From Planctomycetales bacterium 71-10 (GTDB taxonomy: Bacteria; Planctomycetota; Planctomycetia; Isosphaerales; Isosphaeraceae), in the NCBI GenBank assembly GCA_001898385.1, contig MKTT01000113.1, forward strand, positions 1-64,000: a stretch of 64,000 nucleotides of DNA, given 5' to 3'. Numbering within the stretch: position 1 is the stretch's first letter; each line of letters starts with the position of its first letter. Shown one piece after another: positions 36,101 through 42,620 of the stretch. The translations under genes were made by a program, and so were the position numbers. Under the pieces are notes generated by a model that saw only the letters and a list, made by a program, of their open reading frames with translations, ran no database searches and had not been told where the DNA came from.

Positions 36101-36325
36101 GTGGCCAGCCTGGGGTTCGTCCCGATGGCGTTCTCGCACGGCTCCGGTGCCGAGGTCCAGCGCCCGCTGGCGACCGTGGTCATCGGCGGCATCCTGACGA
36201 GCACGCTCCTGAAGCTGATCGTCATCCCCGCCATCTACCCCTGGTTCGACCCGGGCCCGCCGAAGCCCGACACCTCGCTCGACGAGGAGAACTTCGGCGA
36301 CGAGGAGACGGGCAACGGCCATTGA
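33179..36325 (+). CDS. Heavy-metal efflux RND pump (CusA/CzcA family)
   Basis: The 1048-residue inner-membrane pump has the usual RND plan: TM1 near residue 13-32, a large periplasmic loop, a TM bundle about 330-540, a second loop and a second TM bundle about 855-1030. LDFGLIVDSAVIVIENC in TM4 is the heavy-metal (HME) subclass signature with the proton-relay Asp. PIDAVPDITNVQV and EEVEQFITVPVENEMNG are also typical. It should export monovalent or divalent metal ions, driven by protons, through an adaptor and an outer-membrane channel. Neither partner gene is adjacent, unlike in most cus/czc operons. The ATG at 33179 fits the family N-terminus. Confidence 0.93.
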   Translation: MFDRLIVGSLKNRSLVVLALFALVAVGANSLLNLPIDAVPDITNVQVMALTNAPALGPEEVEQFITVPVENEMNGIPYVQEVRSFSQLGISGVTVVFEEGTDIYWARQQVNERLGQITADIPPDFGRPEIGPVATGLGEIFQFEVRNAPDSKDPRSLMELRTILDWDVARPLKTVPGVVEINPFGGELKTYEVTVDPMRLTARNISMDKVFDALRRNNANTGGGYIERSGQQRVIRMVGLIGDLEALNDVVIDSSRTGTPIRVRDVGEARFAPMIRTGAVTRDGRGEAATATVLMLSGQNSRVVVERIKAKIAEIQKTLPPGVVIEPFYDRAALIERTISTVARNLTEGGVLVIAVLLVLLGNLKAGLIVASAIPLSMLFAGNLMLASGIAGSLMSLGALDFGLIVDSAVIVIENCVSRLSHANPRERSVDVVRRATLEVRKPVVFGVAIITMVHLPILALEGVEGKMFRPMALTVVFALIGSLILSLTATPVLASFFLKPGTSERDTLPIRIAKRLYRPTLDWVVRRPATIAIAAALALAACVPFAMQLGGEFIPQLDEGDLVVVLIRPPDASLSEGLEGTTRFEAALHEKLPDVIRTVVSRTGRPEIGIDPAGVNLTDVFVLLKPSDEWKSVHSKEELIDRINAIAADVLPGTFLSFTQPIQLRFNDLLAGVRADVGISLFGDDLDVLQEKADAIAAVLQKIPGATDVKAQVLGGLPFLKLTIDRDRIARYGIDAADVLDVGTALGGKIVGQVVEGQRRFDLVVRVAPESRKDAQAIGQLRVRDSQGRLIPLQEVADVENVDGVYEIWRKDRRRRVMIQANVRGRDLAGFVAEAQEKVEAQVEVPRSYTLQWGGTFENLQSATKRLTIVVPVALLGIFLLLYATFQSVGLGLLIFLSVPLGAIGGVMALWIRDLNFSISAGVGFIALSGVAVLDGLVLVSAIRQLIEAGEPTREAVRSASMSRLRPILMTGLVASLGFVPMAFSHGSGAEVQRPLATVVIGGILTSTLLKLIVIPAIYPWFDPGPPKPDTSLDEENFGDEETGNGH

Positions 36326-36331
36326 CCGACC

Positions 36332-36368
36332 CCGGCGGCGGCCGTCACCCCGCGACGGCCGCCGCCGG
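36332..36368. terminator. Perfect 15-bp hairpin at convergent junction
   Basis: Arms 36332-36346 and 36354-36368 pair perfectly around a 7-nt loop, starting 6 bp after the RND stop codon. The right arm lies inside the last codons of the opposing DUF1569 gene. No T tract. A bidirectional terminator is the likely role. Confidence 0.6.
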
Positions 36369-36809
36369 CGCGGCGAAGCTCAGGTGATGGGCGCAGTGGA
36401 TGCACACCAGGCGACGCCACTGGTCGCGATCGAGGGGGCCGAAGATCCGGTGCGGCGCCAGCGGCCCCGGCGCAGCGGCCATCGCGGCGAGGGACTCGCG
36501 GAGCATGCGGGCCCCCTCGCGCGGGTCGACGTCCTCGGGCTGGCCGAGGCCCCCGGGGAGCGGGATCCCCTCCGGCAGCTCGCCGGTGGCGAGGACGTGG
36601 TCGCGCCGCTCCGGCGTGGCGCGCAGGGAGGTGTCGTGCGGCCCGTCGACGGGGGCGGCGAGGACCCGGTTCGTGACCGTCGCCAGGTGGTGGAGGATCT
36701 GCCCCAGCGTCCAGGAGCCGACGGTCGAGCAGCCTCCGACCAGCTGATCGACGTCGGCGTGGATGTCGTCGAAGGTCGCGTACTCCAGCGTGCGTCGTCC
36801 GGGCGTCAT
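36345..36809 (-). CDS. DUF1569 (DinB-like) protein
   Basis: The 154-residue soluble protein has a four-helix DinB-like layout. WTLGQILHHLATVTNRVL carries the first metal-ligand His pair and CIHCAHHLSF carries the last, as in DinB/YfiT-type metal-binding proteins. DUF1569 has no established function; relatives are thiol- or metal-dependent transferases. The 3' end of the gene overlaps the perfect hairpin shared with the RND gene. TTGGCG-N18-TACGAT lies upstream. Confidence 0.82.
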   Translation of the reverse strand: MTPGRRTLEYATFDDIHADVDQLVGGCSTVGSWTLGQILHHLATVTNRVLAAPVDGPHDTSLRATPERRDHVLATGELPEGIPLPGGLGQPEDVDPREGARMLRESLAAMAAAPGPLAPHRIFGPLDRDQWRRLVCIHCAHHLSFAAPAAAVAG

Positions 36810-36844
36810 GTCGGGTCCTCGGAGGGTGGGCTTCGTTCGGCCCC

Positions 36845-36874
36845 ATCGTACATCGGGCCGTCAAGCCCCGCCAA
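36845..36874 (-). promoter_or_regulatory. Putative promoter of the DUF1569 gene
   Basis: On the minus strand TTGGCG (36874-36869), 18 nt, TACGAT (36850-36845). It is back to back with the plus-strand promoter at 36888. Confidence 0.48.
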
Positions 36875-36887
36875 CGAGCCGGGCGCA

Positions 36888-36916
36888 TTGCCCCGCGCCG
36901 ACGCCCCTCCTATCAT
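36888..36916 (+). promoter_or_regulatory. Putative promoter of the GH13-like gene
   Basis: TTGCCC (36888-36893), 17 nt, TATCAT (36911-36916). Predicted leader about 40 nt to the ATG at 36964, with AAGGAG as ribosome binding site. Confidence 0.52.
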
Positions 36917-36963
36917 GGCGGCCGGGCCCCGGCGCTTCGCCGAGGCCCGTGAAGGAGCCCCCG

Positions 36964-39540
36964 ATGTCGCCCGTCCTGCTCGCCGTCTGCCTGCTCGCCT
37001 TCCCCGCCGACCCGCCGCCGACGACGCTGGAGAACGCCCACCTCCGCCTGGAGTTCGACCCCGTCGACGGCGACTGGACCGGCCTGGTCGACCTCCGCGA
37101 CGGCTCGCGGCTGACCTCCGGGGGCCGGTCGACGGTCGTGCCGCAGGGCGGTCGCCGGCTGGACGCCGATCGCCTGAAGGCCGCGGCCGGTTCCTGCGTC
37201 GACCTGGCGGGCGACTGGCTCTACACGCCCGAGCCGCCCGCGCCCGCCGCGAAGGACGATCTCCTCGCCGGTCGCTTCGACGGCGTCGCGTGGAAGCCGA
37301 CGCCGATCCCGAGCCGGATCGACGCCGGCGACGGCCGCCTCAAGGATCGCGCCGGGGACTTCTGGTATCGCCGGACGTTCGACGCCCCGCCGGACCTCGG
37401 CGCGTCCGCGGCCCTGCTGATCGGCGCGGTCGACGACTTCGACGCGGCGTACCTCAACGGCGTCCCCATCGGCCGGACGGGCGTCGAGACGCCCCGCCAC
37501 TGGGAGACGCCCCGGCTCTACCGCTTCCCCGCCCGGCTGCTGAAGGCCGACGCCCCCAACGTCCTGCTGGTCCGCGTGACCAACGGGGCCTTCGAGGGGG
37601 GGATCGCCGGCCCCGTGCTGATCGGGCCGGCCGAGGTCCTGGAATCCGCCGCTCCCGGCGTGGTCGCGGCCGAGGCGGCGCGGCAGGAGCGCGGTCGGTC
37701 GCCCGGCGCGGCGACCCTGGCGACCATCGCCCGCGGCGGCGGTTACGAGTTCCGCGTCGACTGGACGCTCCCCGACGACGCCTCCCGGTTCTCGCGCCGG
37801 CTGACCGTCGCGAACGTCTCCGACCGCGAGCAGGTCTTCGAGTCCGCCGCCTACGCCACGCCGGCCCTGGCGATCGGGACGGGCGCGGTCGCGACCTTCC
37901 CCGGCAGCCTGCCGGTCGGGGACGTGCCGGCCGCGTCGGGGGAAGTCGGCGAGGCGCTGAGGCCGAGGGGGATGGATCCGCTCATCGTCCTCTGGGACGA
38001 GGCGTCCCGGCGCGGCCTGGGGTCGTGGTTCGTGCAGGAGGACGAGTTCAGCCCGGTGCAGGTGGTGCGGACCTCGGAAGGGCCGTCGATCCGGCACGTC
38101 CAGCAGGTGATCGCGAAGCTCAAGCCCGGGGCGTCGGTCGTGCTGGGCGACCAGCATTTCTGGCTCGCCCGCGGCTCGCGCGACGCGGCGCTGGCGGGCG
38201 TGCAGGACGTGTACCGGGCCGTCGGCCTCCGCGCGCCCGACCGGGCGCCGGCCGGGCTGCGGTCGATGGTCCTCTACTGCGGCCATCCCGGCGGCACGCC
38301 CGAGCTGGGCTACATCCGCTACGGCGGCTTCCAGGCGCTGGAGGCGTACCTGCCGACGCTGGCCGATATGGGCGTGGACGTCCTCTGGATGCTGCCGGTG
38401 TGGGAGCACGGCGACGGCTCGAAGTGGAACCTCTACGGGCCGTCCGATCACTTCCGCGTCAGCGAACTGTACGGCGGCGAGGCCGCCCTCTCGCGGCTCT
38501 CGGACGCCGCCCGGGGGCGCAAGATCCGCCTGCTGTTCGACCTCGTCCCCCACGGCCCCCCCGACGAATCGCCGCTGGCGAAGGAGCACCCGGAATGGTC
38601 GGCCTTCACGCGCGAGGGGAAGCCGGCCTACGAATGGGGCCAGCTCGCCTTCGACAACGCCCACCCCGGCTGGCAGGACTACTTCCGCCGCGTCGCCGAG
38701 TCCGACGCCTCGCGGTTCGACGCCCTCGGTGCCCGCGTCGACTGCGCCGCCGGCGGCCCGCTGAACTGGAAGTCCGACCGGCCCTCGCGCTCCGGCCTGG
38801 GGGCCGGTCTTGAGATCACCCGCGCCATCCGCGAGGGCTTCCTCCGCTCCCGCCCCGACGTCCTCATCATCCCCGAGGAATACACGGGCCAGAATATCTA
38901 CTACCGCATATCCGACCTGACCTACGACGCCCAGCTCTACTTCCTGACGACCGACCTCCTGGACCGCAAGGCCCCGCCCGAGGAGTGGGCGGCGTCGCTC
39001 TCGCGATTCCTCCACGACCAGGCCCTCACGATCCCGCCCGGGGCGCTGAAGATGCGATGGATCAGCAACCACGACACGGTCTCGTGGACGTTCCAGAAGA
39101 AGCGCCCGCTGGCGGCCTACGGCGTCGACCGGATGCGATCCCTCATGGCCCTGTGCGCCCTGGTCGAGGGCGTTCCGATGCTCTACCAGGGGGACGAGGA
39201 TCCGGCCGTCTACGGCGGCGAGGGCCCGTCGAGCGTCGCGTTCCTCAAGGCGATCTACACCGCCCGCAAGGGCGTCGCCCCGATCGCGGAGGGGACGGCC
39301 GACTACGCCTCCGTCCGCGCCTCGGGCGGCGTCTTCGCCTGCCTGCGGGCGAGGGGGGAGGAGAAGGCCCTCGTCCTGATCGGCTTCAACCCGGGGCCCG
39401 TCCGGTCCGCGATCGCCGCATCGGCGGGCGTCCTCCCCGCCGGCCCCTGGCGCGACGCCCTGGGCGGCGAGGCGTTCGGCTCGCTCGAAGGCGGCGTCCC
39501 GATGGCCCCGCATCAGGTCCGCATCCTCGTGCGGCGATGA
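36964..39540 (+). CDS. Secreted alpha-amylase-family (GH13-like) enzyme with N-terminal sandwich domains
   Basis: The 858-residue protein has a signal peptide (about 1-16). The first 400 residues are beta-rich; residues 105-225 resemble the galactose-binding sandwich of GH2 enzymes (GDFWYRRTFDAPPDL, DAAYLNGVPIGRTG). From about 430 a TIM barrel follows with GH13-type motifs: LLFDLVPHG (region I), ARVDCAAGG with nucleophile Asp593 (II), IPEEYTG with acid Glu638 or 639 (III) and ISNHDTVSW (IV). It probably cleaves or transfers an alpha-glucan outside the cytoplasm. The combination of sandwich and GH13 barrel is unusual. The ATG at 36964 fits the signal peptide and AAGGAG. Confidence 0.85.
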   Translation: MSPVLLAVCLLAFPADPPPTTLENAHLRLEFDPVDGDWTGLVDLRDGSRLTSGGRSTVVPQGGRRLDADRLKAAAGSCVDLAGDWLYTPEPPAPAAKDDLLAGRFDGVAWKPTPIPSRIDAGDGRLKDRAGDFWYRRTFDAPPDLGASAALLIGAVDDFDAAYLNGVPIGRTGVETPRHWETPRLYRFPARLLKADAPNVLLVRVTNGAFEGGIAGPVLIGPAEVLESAAPGVVAAEAARQERGRSPGAATLATIARGGGYEFRVDWTLPDDASRFSRRLTVANVSDREQVFESAAYATPALAIGTGAVATFPGSLPVGDVPAASGEVGEALRPRGMDPLIVLWDEASRRGLGSWFVQEDEFSPVQVVRTSEGPSIRHVQQVIAKLKPGASVVLGDQHFWLARGSRDAALAGVQDVYRAVGLRAPDRAPAGLRSMVLYCGHPGGTPELGYIRYGGFQALEAYLPTLADMGVDVLWMLPVWEHGDGSKWNLYGPSDHFRVSELYGGEAALSRLSDAARGRKIRLLFDLVPHGPPDESPLAKEHPEWSAFTREGKPAYEWGQLAFDNAHPGWQDYFRRVAESDASRFDALGARVDCAAGGPLNWKSDRPSRSGLGAGLEITRAIREGFLRSRPDVLIIPEEYTGQNIYYRISDLTYDAQLYFLTTDLLDRKAPPEEWAASLSRFLHDQALTIPPGALKMRWISNHDTVSWTFQKKRPLAAYGVDRMRSLMALCALVEGVPMLYQGDEDPAVYGGEGPSSVAFLKAIYTARKGVAPIAEGTADYASVRASGGVFACLRARGEEKALVLIGFNPGPVRSAIAASAGVLPAGPWRDALGGEAFGSLEGGVPMAPHQVRILVRR

Positions 39541-39551
39541 GATGGAATGGG

Positions 39552-39581
39552 GGTCGGCCGGACCTCGTCGTCCGGCCGACC
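39552..39581. terminator. Perfect 11-bp hairpin at convergent junction
   Basis: GGTCGGCCGGA (39552-39562) pairs with 39571-39581 around an 8-nt loop, 12 bp after the GH13-like stop. A second GC-rich stem (CCGCCGCC with GGCGGCGG) follows at about 39586-39610. No T tract. Confidence 0.55.
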
Positions 39582-39626
39582 TTGTCCGCCGCCAGGCGTC
39601 GGCGGCGGCTGGAGCGTGGGATTCGG

Positions 39627-40460
39627 TCAGCAGAACCCGCGAGGCCCGGGGCCGCCGGGCCCGCCGCCGAGGCCGCCGAGGATCAGGTCGAGGTCGCTGG
39701 GCGCGACGCCGGTGATCCCCAGGCGGGTGTAGTCGGCGGCGATCGCCTCGCGCGCCGTCGCCAGGGCCGAAAGCTCGTCGGAATCGACGTCGAGCTTGTC
39801 CGCGACCGTGACGAAGGCGTCGAACGCGGCGTTCACGAGGGCCGTCTCGTCGTCGGTCAGGGTCGAGTCGGTGTCGTCGTCGCCCGTCGCGCCGGCGAAG
39901 GCGGCGAGGAAGGCGTCGCGATAGGACTCGGCCGTGGTGGAGTCGTCGGAGTCGGCCAGCGCCGAGAGGACGCCGTCGGCGACGGTCGCCAGAGCGTCCT
40001 TATCATAGGTGACGCCGGCCTCCCTCAGGGCGTCGAAGGCGTCTCGGAGGGCCTCCCGGTCGGCGTCGGTGACGGACGAGCCCTTGAGGACGGCCGTCGC
40101 GGCCGTCTGGTACGATTTCAGGTCGGCGGCGAGCTGCGTGTCGCGGACGCCGCCGCCCCACCGGCCGCCGGGGCCGCCGAAGCCTCCCGGCCCGCCGCGA
40201 CGGCCTTCGAAGCCGCCCACCTGGGCCGTCGAGGAGACGTCCCCGGAGCTTTCGGACGTCGAGCCGAAGGAGCCGGCCCGCGCGAACATGGCGGCCCGCG
40301 CGGCCATGCCGCCGCCCAGGCCGCCCATCCGCGACAGGACCAGGCGCCCCTCCAGCCCGTCGACCGTGGGCTGCCATTGCTTGTTCCGCCTCGCCGACGC
40401 GCCCGACTTCTCCCCCTTCGGGGGGATCAGCCGCCGCCACAGGCTCTTCGAATGAATCAT
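39627..40460 (-). CDS. LEPR-XLL-like extracellular protein
   Basis: The 277-residue protein has a basic N-terminus (MIHSKSLWRRLIPPKGEKSG) leading to VDGLEGRLVLSRMGG, a variant of the planctomycete LEPR-XLL motif. Gly-rich stretches (GGPGGFGGPGGRWGGG) follow, then an Ala/Asp-rich helical region (about 115-250) with many DxD pairs, such as GDDDTDSTLTDDE, that may bind calcium. It ends in another Gly/Pro-rich stretch. It has no catalytic motif. The ATG at 40460 has GGGAGA upstream; longer in-frame starts exist. It is transcribed away from a second LEPR-XLL gene at 40793, so the two may share control. Confidence 0.75.
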   Translation of the reverse strand: MIHSKSLWRRLIPPKGEKSGASARRNKQWQPTVDGLEGRLVLSRMGGLGGGMAARAAMFARAGSFGSTSESSGDVSSTAQVGGFEGRRGGPGGFGGPGGRWGGGVRDTQLAADLKSYQTAATAVLKGSSVTDADREALRDAFDALREAGVTYDKDALATVADGVLSALADSDDSTTAESYRDAFLAAFAGATGDDDTDSTLTDDETALVNAAFDAFVTVADKLDVDSDELSALATAREAIAADYTRLGITGVAPSDLDLILGGLGGGPGGPGPRGFC

Positions 40461-40792
40461 GCTGCGTCTCCCGGTGGTGCTGAAGGCCCGCTCTGAATAC
40501 CCGAGTGGTTGAGACATGCGATGCCAGGTGTGGGGCGGCCCGGGTGGCGCCTCGGGCCCTCGCCGCCCCGAATGAGGGATCCGACGTGATGCCCCCAAGC
40601 GCGCGCCGCGGCGAGGAAATCGGGGAAATGGCCTCCGCGAAAAACGCCGATGGACGTAGACTGGTCCGGTGGCAGGGAGGCCCCGTCGCGAGGTTCCCTC
40701 TCGCGCCGTGGGCGACGGTCCCATCCCGCCCGCCCCCTTCGCCGCCCGCGCCAGGTCTCCGAACGGATCGTTCGCGCAGGGAGAAGCCGTCG
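40461..40792. other. Intergenic region between divergent LEPR-XLL genes
   Basis: The 332 bp carry no gene I can support, although several frames are open across them. TAGACT near 40660 could be a -10 box for the plus-strand gene, but no matching -35 was found. A GC-rich imperfect hairpin lies near 40530-40560. The region must hold both divergent promoters. Confidence 0.4.
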
Positions 40793-42004
40793 ATGCGGAG
40801 AGATCCTCGACATCCGGGCCGCTTCACGCCCGCCCTCCAGCCCCTGGAGGGGAGGGTCGTGCTGAACTACGGCCCGGGGCCGCCGGTCGCGATCCTGACC
40901 GCGCCGATCGCGGCCCCGACGAGCCTCGCCCCCGAGGCCGACGCGATGATCGCGCCTTTCTCCGGCCCCCACGGCGACAGGCCCGCGACGCCCGGCCTAA
41001 CGAGCGGCTTCAACCTTCCCCCGCTCGCGAATCGAGCCGACTTCGGTGCCGCGCCGTCCGGCTACGGCGGCTACAAGGCCTTCTTCGGCGGGGGCTTCTT
41101 CGGCTTCAGCTTCGGCCGAGGCCCGGGAGGGCCGTGGCGCGTCGGGGGCCGGCCCGATGGCGACGCGTCGTCGTTCGCGACCTCGGACGACTCCCCCTTC
41201 GTCGGACCGCCCGCGCCGGAGAGCCCCGACGCGCCGGCGTCGGCCCAGGCCGGCTCGGCGACGCCGCCTCGCGGCGGCGAGTCGGGATGGGCGCGATTCG
41301 GCCCGTTTGCGCAGCCGCAGTCGGGCCCCGGCCCGACCGCGGCCCAGCCGAGCGAGTACCAGTCCCGGCCGGGGGGCGCGATCCCCAGGGGCCCCTTTGC
41401 GCCGCCGGTCCTCATCGAATCCACGTCCCCGGCCACGCCCGCGGCCCCCGGGCCCCCGGCCCCCGGCCCGCCGCCGCCCCTCGCCGCGGCCGGCGCGCCC
41501 GACCTCGCCCGCCCGCTCGCGGCGACCAACGTGGCCTGGAGCGCGACGGTGGCGTCGTTCAGCCTCGGGACGTCGGCCCCGGCCGACGTCCGGGCCATCG
41601 CCCTCGGAGCCCCCACGACCGCCTCGGGGGCGGGCGGCGAGGCCGTCGCCGCGGCCCCCCAGGGCGAGGGCGATCCCCGGGCGGCGTCGCCCGACGCCGC
41701 GACGGCCGACGCCGACGCCGCCCCCCCGGCCGAGGCCCCGGCCCCGATCGGCGCGGGCGTGCTGACGGGATTCCTGCCGCTCGACCGCGCGACGGTCGAC
41801 CTGGCGCTGGAGAAAGTGATGGGGCAGTTGGACGACCTGGGATCGCCGCTCGCCGGGCCGTCGAGCCGGCTGCCGCTGGTCGTCCCGGTGGCCGCCGCGC
41901 TGGCGACCGCGGAGGCGGCCCGGAGGTGGCGGGCGCGGGCATCGGTCCCGGGGCCGTCGGCCGCCCGGGGCTCGCGGTTCTCCTCGCTCCGCGGACTGTC
42001 ATGA
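40793..42004 (+). CDS. LEPR-XLL-like Pro/Ala-rich protein upstream of sigma/kinase genes
   Basis: The 403-residue protein begins with a basic segment and ALQPLEGRVVLNYGPGPP, an LEPR-XLL variant. The body is low-complexity Pro, Ala and Gly (PAAPGPPAPGPPPPLAAAG), with an early GYKAFFGGGFFGFSFGRGPG stretch. Near the C-terminus RLPLVVPVAAALATAEAARR is hydrophobic followed by positive charge, possibly a membrane anchor with a short cytoplasmic tail. GGGAGAA precedes the ATG. The ECF sigma gene starts 25 bp after the stop, so they are probably cotranscribed. A sensor or anti-sigma-like role is inference from position only. Confidence 0.7.
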   Translation: MRRDPRHPGRFTPALQPLEGRVVLNYGPGPPVAILTAPIAAPTSLAPEADAMIAPFSGPHGDRPATPGLTSGFNLPPLANRADFGAAPSGYGGYKAFFGGGFFGFSFGRGPGGPWRVGGRPDGDASSFATSDDSPFVGPPAPESPDAPASAQAGSATPPRGGESGWARFGPFAQPQSGPGPTAAQPSEYQSRPGGAIPRGPFAPPVLIESTSPATPAAPGPPAPGPPPPLAAAGAPDLARPLAATNVAWSATVASFSLGTSAPADVRAIALGAPTTASGAGGEAVAAAPQGEGDPRAASPDAATADADAAPPAEAPAPIGAGVLTGFLPLDRATVDLALEKVMGQLDDLGSPLAGPSSRLPLVVPVAAALATAEAARRWRARASVPGPSAARGSRFSSLRGLS

Positions 42005-42029
42005 ACGCCCCGCCGCCGGAGGGCATCCC

Positions 42030-42617
42030 ATGAGCGAAGAGTCCCTGGATCGCTGGATCGAGCGGCTGAACGACGGCGACCCCGCGGCCGTCGAGCGCGT
42101 GTTCGTCGCCTACGAGCCGTACCTCCGCATCATCGTCCGGCGCCGCCTCGGCCGCGGCCTCCGCCCCAAGGTGGACTCGGGCGACATCGTCCAGTCCGTG
42201 TTCGTCGACTTCGTCGAGGGGGTCCGCGACGGCGGCTGGCGGTTCGCCGGGCGGGCCCAGCTCCTGGCGTTCCTCCGCCGGGTCGCGGCGCGTCGGCTGG
42301 CCGACCGCTGCCGCAAGCACCGCCATTCGATCGGCCGCGAGCAGTCGCTCGACGAGACCGAGGCCGGCGACCACCCCCGCTCCCCCCTGCCCCGCCCCAG
42401 CCAGGAGGCCCAGGGTCGAGAGTTCTGGGAGCGCGTGCTGCTGGCCTGCCCGCCCGCCCATCGCGACATCGTCCGCCTGCGCCGCGACGGCCTCCGGCTC
42501 AACGAGATCGCCGCCCGCACCGGGCTGCACGAGGGGAGCGTCAGGCGGATCCTCTACGACCTGGCGCGCCGGCTCTCCTTGGGCCGTCGCTCCGAGGCCG
42601 CGGGCGACCCGGACTGA
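42030..42617 (+). CDS. ECF-type RNA polymerase sigma factor
   Basis: The product has 195 residues. Region 2 is visible in AYEPYLRIIVRRRLGRGLRP and VDSGDIVQSVFVDF (the -10-binding helix begins with DIVQ). A Pro-rich linker follows, and region 4 has a helix-turn-helix (LRLNEIAARTGLHEGSVRRILYD is the recognition part). This is the planctomycete-type ECF group usually found beside Ser/Thr kinases. No anti-sigma factor gene is adjacent. The kinase starts 3 bp after the stop, so kinase-dependent control of this sigma factor is likely, as proposed for kinase-linked ECF groups. Confidence 0.92.
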   Translation: MSEESLDRWIERLNDGDPAAVERVFVAYEPYLRIIVRRRLGRGLRPKVDSGDIVQSVFVDFVEGVRDGGWRFAGRAQLLAFLRRVAARRLADRCRKHRHSIGREQSLDETEAGDHPRSPLPRPSQEAQGREFWERVLLACPPAHRDIVRLRRDGLRLNEIAARTGLHEGSVRRILYDLARRLSLGRRSEAAGDPD

Positions 42618-42620
42618 GCC

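Noticed and set aside
32321-36322. A 1333-codon minus-strand open frame opposite the RND pump
   Set aside because: Composition is His/Asp/Gln/Arg-rich, and the plus strand encodes an intact RND transporter.
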